In this document: positions 42,994 through 52,232 of the stretch, in pieces
Position numbering within the stretch: the stretch's first letter is position 1
Layout: every line of letters begins with the position of its first letter
From: Mycolicibacterium peregrinum
Lineage (GTDB): Bacteria; Actinomycetota; Actinomycetes; Mycobacteriales; Mycobacteriaceae
Reading direction: 5' to 3'
DNA length: 64,000 bases
Assembly: GCF_001665625.1 (NCBI RefSeq)
Contig: NZ_LZSY01000116.1
Span: 62,001 to 126,000 of the forward strand
Position numbers and translations under genes: made by a program
Notes under the pieces: model-generated
Databases searched by the model: none
What the model was told of the DNA's origin: nothing
Seen by the model: the letters and a program-made list of their open reading frames with translations, nothing else

Positions 42994-43981
42994 GCGGCGG
43001 CGGTTCAGCCGGCTCGGGCGCGGGCGTTCCTGCCGGCGCCTGGGCCTCGCCATTGTTGGAGCCGTTGAGGGCTTTTTCCTCCAGCCATTCCCGCAGCCTC
43101 CTGGCGTGCGTGTCCGACGCCGGCCACTCCTCTTGGATAGCCGCATTCAGTTCGGCGCCGAGCATGATGGCGAAACCCAGGAAGAATGCGAACAGCAGGA
43201 ACGCGATCGGCGTGGCCAGTGCGCCGTAGGTGTAGCCGGTGCTCGTGATCCAGGTCAGGTAGATCCGCAGCCCGAACGTGGCGACCAGGAACACCACCGT
43301 CGCCAGTACCGCGCCCAGCACCAGGCGGTGCGTCGGGATCGGAGCGGGCAACGAGACCCGGTACAGCACAGTCACCCCCACGAACACCGCGAGGAACAGC
43401 GCCGGGTAGTAGCCGTAGCGCAGCGCGTTGTCCAGACTGTCCGGAATGTGCTCGGAGACCGCCCGCGGCCCGAGCGCCAGCAGCGGCGCTATCCCGATGG
43501 CAGAGACGAGCATGACCACGTACAGGCCCAACGCGTAGAAGCGTTGCCGCACCGGATGCCGCAGCGGTGTCTGATCGTGGGCCTCCACGATGGAGTCCAC
43601 GAACGCCGACACCGCCGACGACCCGGCCCACAGCGAGATCACGAAACCCACCGACACCACCTCGCCGCGGGCGCCCCGGACGATGTCGCGGATCGTCGGT
43701 TCGATGATCTCGTTGACGACGTTGGGGGAGAAGAAGCTGTTCGCCGCGTTGATCAGCTGATCCTGAATTGTCGGCAGGGTGTCCGGCCCGAACAACGGTG
43801 CGATATAGGCCAGGCTGCCGAGCATCCCCAGTAGCAGGGGAGGCAGTGACAACGCGCACCAGAACGCCGCCTGTGCCGATTCCGAGAAGATGGAATCGTC
43901 CCAGCTCTTCGACAACGTGCGTCGAGTGAGGTGCCAGATGTGGTGGCGTGATGGTGGTACTGGAAGCGGCTGGCCAGTCAT
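42983..43981 (-). CDS. YihY/BrkB-family inner-membrane protein (Rv2707-like)
   Basis: A 332-residue membrane protein with about six helices: ALSLPPLLLGMLGSLAYIAPLF, VSVGFVISLWAGSSAVSAFV, GLYVVMLVSAIGIAPLLAL and others. The family signature (WAGSSAVSAF, YGALATPIAFLLFAFFLGFAIMLGAELNA) is present. Old annotation as ribonuclease BN is wrong for the family; function is unknown. A Pro/Glu-rich soluble tail ends the protein. Confidence 0.88.
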   Translation of the reverse strand: MTGQPLPVPPSRHHIWHLTRRTLSKSWDDSIFSESAQAAFWCALSLPPLLLGMLGSLAYIAPLFGPDTLPTIQDQLINAANSFFSPNVVNEIIEPTIRDIVRGARGEVVSVGFVISLWAGSSAVSAFVDSIVEAHDQTPLRHPVRQRFYALGLYVVMLVSAIGIAPLLALGPRAVSEHIPDSLDNALRYGYYPALFLAVFVGVTVLYRVSLPAPIPTHRLVLGAVLATVVFLVATFGLRIYLTWITSTGYTYGALATPIAFLLFAFFLGFAIMLGAELNAAIQEEWPASDTHARRLREWLEEKALNGSNNGEAQAPAGTPAPEPAEPPPPTS

Positions 43982-44045
43982 GACCAGTCAAGCATTACTG
44001 ACGAAACGTGCTCCTGCCCAGGCGGGTGGTGCCGGCTGTTGGCGG

Positions 44046-44237
44046 TCAGGCGTCTGCCGCGCTGGTCTCCAGCACTGCGGCCAGCTCGACCAGCTTTGCT
44101 TCGTGTTCGTTCGCGTGGTGCTGGCAGAAGAGCAACTCGGCCCCCGAGGGCAGCTTCGCGCGCACGCGTGCGGCCGCACCGCAACGATCGCAGCGATCGG
44201 CTCTGGTTAGCTCCGGGCTTGTCAGAGTTGCGTTCAT
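44046..44237 (-). CDS. Small DUF7455 zinc-finger-like protein
   Basis: A 63-residue protein, MNATLTSPELTRADRCDRCG at the start, with the CDRCG and FCQHHANEH motifs of a small zinc-binding domain, the DUF7455 type common beside sigA/sigB in actinobacteria. The larger upstream frame is not coding. Function unknown. Confidence 0.8.
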   Translation of the reverse strand: MNATLTSPELTRADRCDRCGAAARVRAKLPSGAELLFCQHHANEHEAKLVELAAVLETSAADA

Positions 44238-44396
44238 GGCTCCTCCGTCTTCTGCTCTGCGCATCTCGGCAAAGGCGCCTCGATTGCGTATGTCTACTCT
44301 GTCAGACGTTTTGGATTCCGGCCTTGTTCCCCAGGGGTTCACCGGTGTGTCGTGTCTCACTTGGCCCCCGTGTTGCTGGCCCGGCAAGCTGACGAT

Positions 44397-44771
44397 ATGC
44401 ATCCATCCCCGCGTGTCCTGGTTCACTTGTGCAGCGTCGAGGATTGGCTGACGGCCCAGCGTAGCGGTGAACACCGTCCGGACTCGCTGGGCCTGCAGGG
44501 CTTCGTCCACCTGTCGGCGCCTGAGCAAGTGCATCTGCCGGCCAACCGGCTCTACTCCGGACGGCGCGACCTGGTGCTGCTGCACATCGATCCGGCGAAG
44601 TTGACCGACCCGGTGCGCTGGGAACCCGGAGTTCCGACGGACCCCGACGCGATGTTGTTCCCGCATCTGTACGGTCCGCTGCCCGTGGACGCTGTGATGA
44701 CCACCACGACCTATGCGCCCGACGGCGACGGGCGGTTCGCGCCGCTGACCGACGACACGCCGTCGGCGTAG
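44397..44771 (+). CDS. DUF952 protein
   Basis: A 124-residue protein of the DUF952 family: VLVHLCSVEDWLTAQ, GFVHLSAPEQV, LVLLHIDPAKL, and FPHLYGPLPVDAV. The fold resembles glutathione-S-transferase-type or enzyme-like folds; function unknown. ATG at 44397. It is the last gene before the accessory island. Confidence 0.82.
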   Translation: MHPSPRVLVHLCSVEDWLTAQRSGEHRPDSLGLQGFVHLSAPEQVHLPANRLYSGRRDLVLLHIDPAKLTDPVRWEPGVPTDPDAMLFPHLYGPLPVDAVMTTTTYAPDGDGRFAPLTDDTPSA

Positions 44772-44814
44772 AGCGCAGCTCAGCACCTCATACGCCACGT
44801 GACATGCTCGTCGG

Positions 44815-45453
44815 GTGTCTGTCGCCGCCCAGAACCGGCAGGGCGCGGCCACCCGGCTGCGCCTGGTGAAGGCTGCCGAACGGCTGTTCGCCGCCCAGGG
44901 GGTGGACGCCGTGTCGGTGCGGGCGGTCAACGCGGCCGCGGGACTCGGCGCGGCCTCGGTGCACTATCACTTCGGCTCCAAGGACGACCTGCTGCGCGCG
45001 GTGCTCACCGACATCGGCGCGCCGGTACGCGACGAGATCGCGGCCAACGTGGCGGCACTGGCGGCCGAGCCGAGCGCGCCGGCTACTGACGCCCTTGTCC
45101 GCGCGGTCACCGAGCCGTATCTGAAACTGTTGCTCCGCCACCGGGTCCGGGGGATGCGGTGGATCAAGATCATCGCTCAGATCTCACAGGAGAACCATCC
45201 GGTGATGCTGGAAACCGAGCAGCACCTGCCCGACGAACTCTTCGCTCAGGTTCAGCGGGCGTTCCCCGATTCGGACCCGTCGCGCCTGGAGTTGCGCTGG
45301 GCCATCTCGATCATGAACTTCATCCAGGCGCTGAGTCGGGCCGACGGGTGGCGCCGTAACGGGAACCGTCTGGACGAGACCGAACTGCGGGACTTCTACG
45401 AAGACCTGGTGCGGTTCGTCGTCGGCGGGGTCGATCGGCTGCTCGGGACTTGA
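44815..45453 (+). CDS. TetR-family transcriptional regulator
   Basis: A 212-residue repressor. HTH: VDAVSVRAVNAAAGLGAASVHYHFGSKDDLL at about 28-60; the C-terminal effector domain has the RWIKIIAQISQE segment typical of TetR_C. GTG start at 44815. Its nearest target is probably the next gene, before which a perfect palindrome lies (45497-45512). The effector is unknown; by neighbourhood perhaps the substrate or an acyl-CoA derived from it. Confidence 0.85.
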   Translation: MSVAAQNRQGAATRLRLVKAAERLFAAQGVDAVSVRAVNAAAGLGAASVHYHFGSKDDLLRAVLTDIGAPVRDEIAANVAALAAEPSAPATDALVRAVTEPYLKLLLRHRVRGMRWIKIIAQISQENHPVMLETEQHLPDELFAQVQRAFPDSDPSRLELRWAISIMNFIQALSRADGWRRNGNRLDETELRDFYEDLVRFVVGGVDRLLGT

Positions 45454-45496
45454 CCCATCAATGCGGTACCGGTAGGCCTTGGCAGGCCAAAATTTC

Positions 45497-45512
45497 TGGA
45501 TCATTTGATCCA
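45497..45512 (+). promoter_or_regulatory. Perfect palindromic operator upstream of the LLM monooxygenase
   Basis: TGGATCA-TT-TGATCCA is a perfect 16-bp palindrome, with a further GATCCAG at 45520-45526. A TANNNT -10 (TAACGT, 45528-45533) follows, putting a start point at about 45540-45541, that is, at the ATG. TetR-type regulators bind such sites; the assignment to the neighbouring regulator is inference. Confidence 0.65.
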
Positions 45513-45540
45513 ATCAGTCGATCCAGATAACGTGCCCGGC

Positions 45541-46737
45541 ATGTGGAATTCGAGTTCGATCAAGTTCGGGGCATTCCTTGCGCCCTATCACCCACTCAAC
45601 GCCGACCCGGCCCTGCAGCTGCGCCGCGACATCGACCTGATGGAGCATCTCGACCACCTCGGTTTCGACGAGGCCTGGATGGGTGAGCATCACTCGACCG
45701 GATCTGAAATCGTTCCTGCACCAGATGTTTTCATCGCGGCAGCCGCCGAGCGCACCGAGCGCCTCCGGTTCGGGACGGGCGTGATGTCGCTGCCGTACCA
45801 CCACCCGCTGGTCACCGCGGACCGCATCACCCAGCTCGATCTGCAGACCCGTGGCCGGCTGATCGTCGGCACCGGGCCGGGCAAGATCCCGCTGGACGCA
45901 CACATGATGGGGATCAACCCGATCGACCAGCGCCGCATGCAGGGCGAGGCACTGGAGGCGGTGCTGCGACTGCTGCGCGGTGAAGTCGTCAACATGGAGA
46001 CCGACTGGTTCACCCTGCGCGACGCGCGAGCCCAGCTGCCGACCTACGATCCGGCCGGCATCGAGGTGGCGACCGCCTCGACCATCTCGCCGAACGGATC
46101 GGTGCTCGCCGGCACGCACGGATTGTCCCTGCTGTCACTGGCCGCCAGCTCACCCAGCGGGTTCGACGTACTCGACCGCAACTGGGGTGTATACGAGAAG
46201 GTTTCGGCCGAGAACGGGTATCAGGCAGACCGCTCCACCTGGCGCCTGGTCAATCCGATGTTCATCGCCGAGACCCGGGCCGAAGCCGAGCGGGCCGTCA
46301 GCCGCCGGATCCATGCCATCGCCGAGTACGTCAACCGGCAACAGGGCATCAGTCCCGATTGGGCGCAGACGCCCGAGGGCATCATCAACCAGTGGCGCAC
46401 CGACAATCTGGGCGAGTTCGGTCAGGTCATCATCGGTACCCCGGAGGATGCGATCGCTCAGATCGAGCGCCTCATCGACAAGACCGGCGGGTTCGGCACC
46501 CTTCTGATCATGCATGTGGACATGGCGAGTTGGGAGGACACCAAGCGCAGTTACGAGCTGTTCGCGTCAGAGGTCGTGCCGCACTTCAAGAACCGCAACG
46601 CCGGCAGACAGGCCAGCATGCAGTTCGCCGAGGACAACAGCGAATACCTGCTGGGCGGCCTGATCGGCGCAATCACCAAGGCGCACACCGACTATTACGG
46701 CCAGCCTGCCGAGCAGCTCGCCGGGCAGGGGGCGTAA
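45541..46737 (+). CDS. LLM-class flavin-dependent monooxygenase (limonene 1,2-monooxygenase-like)
   Basis: A 398-residue bacterial-luciferase-type flavin monooxygenase, which uses reduced flavin delivered by a separate reductase. Typical elements: GAFLAPYHPLNADPALQLRRDI, DEAWMGEHHSTGSEIVPAPDVF, GTGVMSLPYHHPLV, and TPEDAIAQIERLIDKTGGFGTLL. The closest functional group known to me is the limonene monooxygenase type. Three starts fit: TTG 45505, GTG 45532, ATG 45541; the ATG lies where a leaderless transcript from TAACGT would begin. The stop overlaps the ADH start (TAATG). Confidence 0.82.
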   Translation: MWNSSSIKFGAFLAPYHPLNADPALQLRRDIDLMEHLDHLGFDEAWMGEHHSTGSEIVPAPDVFIAAAAERTERLRFGTGVMSLPYHHPLVTADRITQLDLQTRGRLIVGTGPGKIPLDAHMMGINPIDQRRMQGEALEAVLRLLRGEVVNMETDWFTLRDARAQLPTYDPAGIEVATASTISPNGSVLAGTHGLSLLSLAASSPSGFDVLDRNWGVYEKVSAENGYQADRSTWRLVNPMFIAETRAEAERAVSRRIHAIAEYVNRQQGISPDWAQTPEGIINQWRTDNLGEFGQVIIGTPEDAIAQIERLIDKTGGFGTLLIMHVDMASWEDTKRSYELFASEVVPHFKNRNAGRQASMQFAEDNSEYLLGGLIGAITKAHTDYYGQPAEQLAGQGA

Positions 46738-47789
46738 TGCGCGTCGCGGAGTACTTCGACGGTCAGTTCACCGTCACCGATGTCACCGAACCGCCCGCCA
46801 CCGGGTCCGGGCAACTGCGCATCAAGGTGGCCGCGTGCGGCATCTGCGGCAGTGACCTGAGCATGTCCAAGGATCCGTGCCGGTTTGTCGAGGTGGCCGC
46901 CGGTGCGGGCTATCCGTTCGCGGTGTTCGACGCCACCCGTCCGGTGGTTCTCGGTCACGAGTGGTCCGGCACCGTCGTCGAAACCGGCCCGGGCGTCGAG
47001 GATTTCACCGAGGGGGACCGGGTGACCGGGCTCGGCATCACCACGGAGCAGGGCAGCGGGATGCCGACGATCATCGGCTACTCGAACCAATACCACGGGG
47101 CCTTCGGCGAATTTATCGTCGTCGACGCCTTCTGGGTCCGGCACGTGCCCGACGGCCTGTCGCTGGAGCACGCCGCTCTGGCCGAGCCGCTGCATGTCGG
47201 CGAGATGCACATGCAGCAGTCTGGTCTGACGCCCGCGGACACCGCTCTGGTGATCGGATGCGGATCGATCGGTCTGGGCACGATCCTGGCCGCCAAGGCG
47301 GCCGGCGCGCACACCGTCATCGCGTCGGAGCCGTCACCCAAGCGCCGCGAGCTCGCCGCGAAGATGGGTGCCGACATCGTCGTCGACCCCGGCGAGCGGG
47401 ATCCGATCGCGCTGTACAACGAGCTGCTGGGCAGCGGCAAGACCGGTGGCGGTCTCCTGATCGCGTACGAGTGCAGCGGGCGCGTCGGCACCCTGAACAC
47501 GCTGACCCACACGCTGCCGTGGGGTTCGCGCATCCAGGTGGTGGCCTCGCCGTTCGCCGAGGAGACCATCATCCCGGTGGTCGCGCAGATGCGGCAGATC
47601 GCCATCATTTTCGGTCACGGCCCCTACGACCAGGCCTACGAGAAGGTGCTGGCACGGCTGGCCGCAGGTGAGATCGATGCCGAGGCGATCATCACGGGGC
47701 GGGTCGGCCTCGACGGACTGGGCGGCGCGTTCGAGTCGCTGCGTGACCCCGAGGCGCACGTCAAGATCCTGGTGCTGCCGGGGAAGTGA
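46737..47789 (+). CDS. Zinc-dependent alcohol dehydrogenase (MDR superfamily)
   Basis: A 350-residue dehydrogenase that oxidises a secondary or vicinal alcohol to a ketone. Zinc ligands: Cys in ACGICGSDL and GHEWSG His-Glu; NAD-binding GCGSIGLGTI and the acidic E of SEPSPKR for NAD preference. Compared with alcohol dehydrogenases it lacks the four-Cys structural zinc loop (the region DLSMSKDPCRFVEV has only one Cys). ATG at 46737 shares the A of the LLM stop. Two-gene operon behind the palindrome. Confidence 0.86.
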   Translation: MRVAEYFDGQFTVTDVTEPPATGSGQLRIKVAACGICGSDLSMSKDPCRFVEVAAGAGYPFAVFDATRPVVLGHEWSGTVVETGPGVEDFTEGDRVTGLGITTEQGSGMPTIIGYSNQYHGAFGEFIVVDAFWVRHVPDGLSLEHAALAEPLHVGEMHMQQSGLTPADTALVIGCGSIGLGTILAAKAAGAHTVIASEPSPKRRELAAKMGADIVVDPGERDPIALYNELLGSGKTGGGLLIAYECSGRVGTLNTLTHTLPWGSRIQVVASPFAEETIIPVVAQMRQIAIIFGHGPYDQAYEKVLARLAAGEIDAEAIITGRVGLDGLGGAFESLRDPEAHVKILVLPGK

Positions 47790-47805
47790 GATGCGGCGAC
47801 CCGGT

Positions 47806-47837
47806 CAGCCGCGGTGTCCGGGGGACACTTTCGGCTG
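47806..47837. terminator. Hairpin between convergent ADH and SDR genes
   Basis: CAGCCG and CGGCTG (outer) enclose GTGTCC-GGG-GGACAC (inner): two 6-bp stems stacked with short internal loops. Confidence 0.55.
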
Positions 47838-47867
47838 CCGGGTATGCCGGTCGGCGAGGGGCGACTC

Positions 47868-48641
47868 TCAGTTGGTGTGGACCGGGGTGACGGGGATCCG
47901 GCCCGCGCTGGCACCACCGTCGACGGTCAGATCCGCGCCGGTGATGTACGACGACGCATCCGAGGCCAGGAAGGCGACGACCTCGGCGACTTCCTCGGGC
48001 GTGCCCACGCGGGTCAGCGGCGCACCGGGATGGCCGCCCGGCCCGCGTTCCACCTCGAGATGAGCGATCATCGGGGTGTCGATCATGCCGGGATAGACGG
48101 TGTTGACCCGAATACCCAACGGGCCCAGCTCGATTGCCGCGACCTTCGACATCCCGCGCAGGCCCCACTTGGAGGCACCGTAGGCGGTGTAGCCGGCCAG
48201 CCCCTGCACACCCGCCTGCGACGAGATGTTCACGATCGAACCGCCGCCCGCGGCCTGCATCGGCTCGGTGACGGCCTGCATGCCGAGGAAGGCGCCGATG
48301 AGATTGACCCGCAGCATCTGCTCGAACCCGGCGGTGTCCTGCTCGGCCAGCGGCACCACTTTGCAGATGGCGGCGTTGTTGATCAGCACGTCGACGCGGC
48401 CGAATTCGCGCACAGCGGTGTCGACCGCTGTGCGCCAGTCAGTTTCGTTGCCGACGTCGTGGCGGACGAAGCGGGCGGCGGCGCCGATGGACTCGGCGAC
48501 CTGCTGACCGTCGGCGACGAGAAGATCGGTCAGCACCACCTTGGCGCCCAGCGCGGCGAACAGCCGCGCCTCGGCCTCGCCCTGCCCGCGGGCGGCGCCG
48601 GTGACGATCGCGACCTTGCCGGTCAGGTCCACGCCGGGCAT
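47868..48641 (-). CDS. SDR family oxidoreductase
   Basis: A 257-residue short-chain dehydrogenase. Cofactor motif TGAARGQGEAEA, Asp (VLTDLLVAD) preferring NAD, NNAAICKV, and catalytic YGASKWG. It resembles 3-alpha(20-beta)-hydroxysteroid/FabG3 type enzymes. It is the last gene of the leftward fadD operon. Its start overlaps the stop of the upstream SDR by one base (TGATG at 48639-48643). Confidence 0.87.
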   Translation of the reverse strand: MPGVDLTGKVAIVTGAARGQGEAEARLFAALGAKVVLTDLLVADGQQVAESIGAAARFVRHDVGNETDWRTAVDTAVREFGRVDVLINNAAICKVVPLAEQDTAGFEQMLRVNLIGAFLGMQAVTEPMQAAGGGSIVNISSQAGVQGLAGYTAYGASKWGLRGMSKVAAIELGPLGIRVNTVYPGMIDTPMIAHLEVERGPGGHPGAPLTRVGTPEEVAEVVAFLASDASSYITGADLTVDGGASAGRIPVTPVHTN

Positions 48642-49438
48642 CAGTCGTTGTCCTGGTCGATGCCGGTCAGCATGAGTTCGGAGACGCGGCGGGGGAATTC
48701 GGTGAACTTCGCCATCGGGACGATGTTGCGCGGCAGGATGACGTGGCGACGGTTGTTCTCGATGGCATCGGCGATCGCCGCGGAAACCACCTCCGGGTCC
48801 AACTGATCGCGCGGAATCATCCGCCACCGGATCGACCGCTCGATGGTGCGCCGCGCCGGACCGAATGCGCGGATGTGGTCGATCATGTCGGTCTTGACCT
48901 CGCCGACCTGGACGAGCGTGGTGCCGACGGGTTTGCCCCGCAGCTCGCCGCGGATGCCCGCGGTGAAGTGGCTCAGCCCGGCCTTCGACGTGCCGTACAG
49001 GGTCAGTCCCGGCCCCTGCGAAATCGCACCCATCGACGAGACGTTGACGATGTGGCCCCGCCCGCGCTGGACCATGCGCGGTATCGCCTGGCGGCAGATG
49101 TCCATCGGCGCAGCCAGATTGACCTGAAGCAGGTTACGGATCTGCTCGGGGCTGACCTGATGGAACCGGCCGACGTGGTCGATACCGGCGTTGTTGATCA
49201 CGATGTCCACCGGTCCGTCGGCCTCGACCCGGTCCAGCAGACCCTCCACGGCCGCCGGGTCACCCAGGTCGGTGGGGTAGGCCTTGCCGCCGATCTCCTT
49301 CACGAGCAGGTTGAGCGCTTCGGCATCACGGGCCACCACGGCGACATCGACACCGCGCGTAGCCAGCACCTCGGCGATGCTCTTGCCCATGCCGCGGCTC
49401 GCGCCGGTGACCAGAGCGCGGGAGTTCCTCAGCTTCAT
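48641..49438 (-). CDS. SDR family oxidoreductase
   Basis: A 265-residue SDR. Motifs TGASRGMGKS, NNAGIDHVG, and YGTSKAG. Note the acidic residue after the second strand is replaced by Ala-Arg (VVARDAEAL), so NADPH is likely preferred. The C-terminal third (RWRMIPRDQLDPEVVSAAI) is of the type found in ketoreductases with a membrane-associated tail. Third gene of the fadD operon. Confidence 0.86.
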   Translation of the reverse strand: MKLRNSRALVTGASRGMGKSIAEVLATRGVDVAVVARDAEALNLLVKEIGGKAYPTDLGDPAAVEGLLDRVEADGPVDIVINNAGIDHVGRFHQVSPEQIRNLLQVNLAAPMDICRQAIPRMVQRGRGHIVNVSSMGAISQGPGLTLYGTSKAGLSHFTAGIRGELRGKPVGTTLVQVGEVKTDMIDHIRAFGPARRTIERSIRWRMIPRDQLDPEVVSAAIADAIENNRRHVILPRNIVPMAKFTEFPRRVSELMLTGIDQDND

Positions 49439-49478
49439 GGGTTGCCTTTCAGTGGTTTTCAGGTGTGGTCTTGGTTGT

Positions 49479-50444
49479 TCAGGACTTCAGGGCGTCGCGG
49501 ACGACGGCGCACACGTCTTCGGTGGCTGCCGCCGCGGCGGGCAGGTGGTCGGCGAGGTTGAAGAAGCCGTGGAAGCCACGCTCGTAACGCCGGACGCTCA
49601 CTTTCGCGCCGCCGGCGGCGAGCATGCGCCCGTACTCCTCGCCTTCCTCACACAGCGGATCCAGGGCCCCGGTCAACACGTGCGCATCCGGAAGTCCGGT
49701 CAGGTCACCGAGAATCGGCGATGCCGACACCTCGGCCTGCGCGCCGCTCGCGCCGAGGTACTGGGCGGTGAACCACTGCATGTGTTCGGCGGTCAGCACC
49801 CCGCTCTTGGTGTGCGGGCTGGACAGCGACGACTTGCGACGCTGATCCACCACCGGGTAGATCAGTAGCTGGAACGCGATCGCCGGTCCGCGTCGGTCGC
49901 GGGCTGTCATGGCGATCACGGCAGCCAGGTTGCCGCCTGCGCTGTCGCCTGCGATCACGAGCCGGGCCGGATCGCCGCCGATCTCGACGGCGTGGGCAGC
50001 TGCCCATTCCGTTGCCGCCCAGGCATCTTCGACCGCGGCGGGGTAGGGGTGCTCGGGTGCCAGCCGGTAGTCGACCGAGACCACGATCGCGCCGATGCCG
50101 TTGGCGAGTCTGCGGCAGCACGAGTCGTGTGAGTCGAGATCACACAACACGAATCCGCCGCCGTGGAAATAGACCAGTACGGGCAATGCCACGCCGGGCC
50201 CGGGGTCCAGCGGGTGATAGATCCGCACCGGAATGTCACCCGCGGGTCCCGGGATCGCACGGTTCTCGACATGGCCCACCTGCACGGGTTTGGCCGGCCG
50301 GCGACTGGCCTTGAGCCGGGCCCGTACCTCGGCCGCCGCGGCGACCGGATCCATGCCGCCTTCGAGGATCGGGGCGAACGCGTCGCCCATCCGGCCGGCG
50401 ACCTCGCGCTTCATGGTGTCGTCCTGAGTGTTCACGTCGCTCAC
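49479..50444 (-). CDS. Alpha/beta hydrolase, hormone-sensitive-lipase (HSL) family
   Basis: A 321-residue esterase or lactonase. HGGGF oxyanion-hole motif; GDSAGG nucleophile; Asp of LTGALDPLCEEGEEY and His of RGFHGFFN complete the triad. The GTG start at 50444 shares bases with the fadD stop (GTGA) and has GGAGGT 7 nt in front. The second HSL hydrolase of the island (61426-62355) is similar in kind. A role in cleaving a Baeyer-Villiger ester or lactone is inferred from context. Confidence 0.87.
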   Translation of the reverse strand: MSDVNTQDDTMKREVAGRMGDAFAPILEGGMDPVAAAAEVRARLKASRRPAKPVQVGHVENRAIPGPAGDIPVRIYHPLDPGPGVALPVLVYFHGGGFVLCDLDSHDSCCRRLANGIGAIVVSVDYRLAPEHPYPAAVEDAWAATEWAAAHAVEIGGDPARLVIAGDSAGGNLAAVIAMTARDRRGPAIAFQLLIYPVVDQRRKSSLSSPHTKSGVLTAEHMQWFTAQYLGASGAQAEVSASPILGDLTGLPDAHVLTGALDPLCEEGEEYGRMLAAGGAKVSVRRYERGFHGFFNLADHLPAAAAATEDVCAVVRDALKS

Positions 50445-52087
50445 CGGGTACCTCCGGTCAGCTCGCCCCGCAGTACCTTGCCGGTGGCATTGCGGGGCAG
50501 CTTGCCGAGGAACTCGACGTCGCGCGGAATCTTGTACCGGGCCAGGTTCGCCCGCACATAGTCCTTGATCTCATCGGCGCCCAGCGTCGCCCCGTCGACC
50601 AGCACCACATAGGCGTTGAGCCGCTGACCGAAATCGTCGTCGCTGACCCCGATCACCGCCACTTCGTCGACCTCGGGATGGCTGGTGATCAGGTTCTCGA
50701 CCTCCAGTGGATAGACGTTCTCGCCACCGCAGATCACCATGTCGTCGTCACGGCCGTCGATGTAGAGGCGGCCGGTGCCGTCGAAGTGGCCGACGTCCCC
50801 GCTGCTCTGCAATCCGTCGATCGATTCCTTGGTGCGGCCGTCGGTGTAACCGGCGAAGCTCACGTCGCTGCCGGCGAATACCCGTCCGATCACACCTGGT
50901 TCGGTGATCTCGTTGCCCGCCGAGTCGTACAGGCGGACGGCACATCCGACCGGGGCCCGGCCGGCCGTGCGTGGGTCGTGCTCGAGATCCTCGGGCATCG
51001 CCACGGTCATGACCGCGAGTTCGGTTGAGCCGTAGAGGTTGTAGAGCACCGGGCCGAACTCCGCCAGAGTGCGCGTGACCAGGTCGGGCGGCATGGCCGA
51101 GCCCGAGACGAAGATGATCTTCAGCGACGACGTGTCGTAGCTGTTGCGAACATCCTTCGGCAGAGCCAGGATTCGCTGCAGCATCGTGGGAACGACGACG
51201 AGCACGTCGCAGTGGTGGTTCTGGACCGCGCGCAGCGTCTCCTCCGGGTTGAACTTGCGTCGCAGCACCAGGCGGTTGCCAAGGGCCAGCGACAGCACGG
51301 CCTGCCCGAGCCCGGTGCCGTGGAACATCGGCGCGGCCAACATGCAGGTCTGACCGCGACGGCGCGGCACGCGGTCCAGCAGCTGAGCCGAGAACAGGGG
51401 AGAGGTCTTGCCTCGCGGGGCGCCCTTGGGGGTGCCGGTGGTGCCGCTGGTGAGCAGCGTCATGCCGCCGGGCTTGGCCGGCGCGGCGACCGGCGCCGGC
51501 GAGGTGGCGGCGATCAGACCTTCCAATGAACCCTCGACGTCGGCTGTCGAGCGTTCGTCGGTCCAGGCCAGGAATCGGCGAACGGTGGAATCGACGGCGC
51601 TGACGAGGTCGGTGAACTCCTCGTCATAGATCAGTACGGTGACCTTCTCGCGGGCCGCCACATCGGCGAGCTGCGGCTTGGCGAACCCGGTGTTCATAAG
51701 CAAGAGCTGCGCCCCGACCTTGCCGGCCGCGGCCAGGACGGTGACCAGGCCGCGGTGGTCCCGGCACAGCGCTGCGATCACCGAGCCCGCACCGATGCCG
51801 CGTGAGTTCCAGGCCCGGGCAAGGGCATTGACCCGGTCGTTGAGTTGGGCGAACGTCACGTCACCCCATTCGTCGGTGATCGCGATCGCATTGGGATCGC
51901 GGGTCGCGGCACTTTCGATGACGGCGGCGAAGCCGCCGAACTGGCGGACCAACTTTGCCTGGCGGATGCCGTCGGCCGCTCCACCGGACAGGCCGGACTC
52001 ACGCAGCACGGCGAGGCTACGGACGATCACGCGGAGCCGGTTGATCCTGGCGGCGAGGCTGGATGGGCGCGGAGTAGCTCGCTTCAT
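50441..52087 (-). CDS. AMP-dependent acyl-CoA synthetase (FadD type)
   Basis: A 548-residue ligase that activates a carboxylic acid with ATP and CoA. P-loop LTSGTTGTPKGAPRG; A5 LYNLYGSTELA; A7 SSGDVGHFDGTGRLYIDGRDDDMV; A10 Lys in NATGKVLRG. The ATG at 52087 (MKRATPRP) is chosen; the frame further upstream runs over the operator. First gene of a four-gene operon (fadD, hydrolase, SDR, SDR). Confidence 0.9.
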   Translation of the reverse strand: MKRATPRPSSLAARINRLRVIVRSLAVLRESGLSGGAADGIRQAKLVRQFGGFAAVIESAATRDPNAIAITDEWGDVTFAQLNDRVNALARAWNSRGIGAGSVIAALCRDHRGLVTVLAAAGKVGAQLLLMNTGFAKPQLADVAAREKVTVLIYDEEFTDLVSAVDSTVRRFLAWTDERSTADVEGSLEGLIAATSPAPVAAPAKPGGMTLLTSGTTGTPKGAPRGKTSPLFSAQLLDRVPRRRGQTCMLAAPMFHGTGLGQAVLSLALGNRLVLRRKFNPEETLRAVQNHHCDVLVVVPTMLQRILALPKDVRNSYDTSSLKIIFVSGSAMPPDLVTRTLAEFGPVLYNLYGSTELAVMTVAMPEDLEHDPRTAGRAPVGCAVRLYDSAGNEITEPGVIGRVFAGSDVSFAGYTDGRTKESIDGLQSSGDVGHFDGTGRLYIDGRDDDMVICGGENVYPLEVENLITSHPEVDEVAVIGVSDDDFGQRLNAYVVLVDGATLGADEIKDYVRANLARYKIPRDVEFLGKLPRNATGKVLRGELTGGTR

Positions 52088-52130
52088 GGCGCAAACCGTA
52101 GGTCGCATCGGGCCCGGTGCGGGCCCTGAA

Positions 52131-52147
52131 GTCTCGCTGGGCGAGAC
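52131..52147. promoter_or_regulatory. Operator site A (perfect 17-bp dyad) between fadD and WS/DGAT
   Basis: GTCTCGC-TGG-GCGAGAC: 7-bp arms with no mismatch. It lies in the divergent promoter region, 44 bp before fadD and 86 bp before the acyltransferase. Prototype of the six-member motif set of this island. Confidence 0.85.
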
Positions 52148-52232
52148 AGCTTGCCTCCTGGGACACACGATTGGTCCAGAGTGATGGCAGCCACAGGAGA
52201 GCCGTATCGGCGGCGGACAAGCGAGGTTGAGA

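Noticed and set aside
45475..45488. Short GGCCT/AGGCC hairpin after the TetR gene
   Set aside because: Only a 5-bp stem with a 4-nt loop; too weak to call a terminator.
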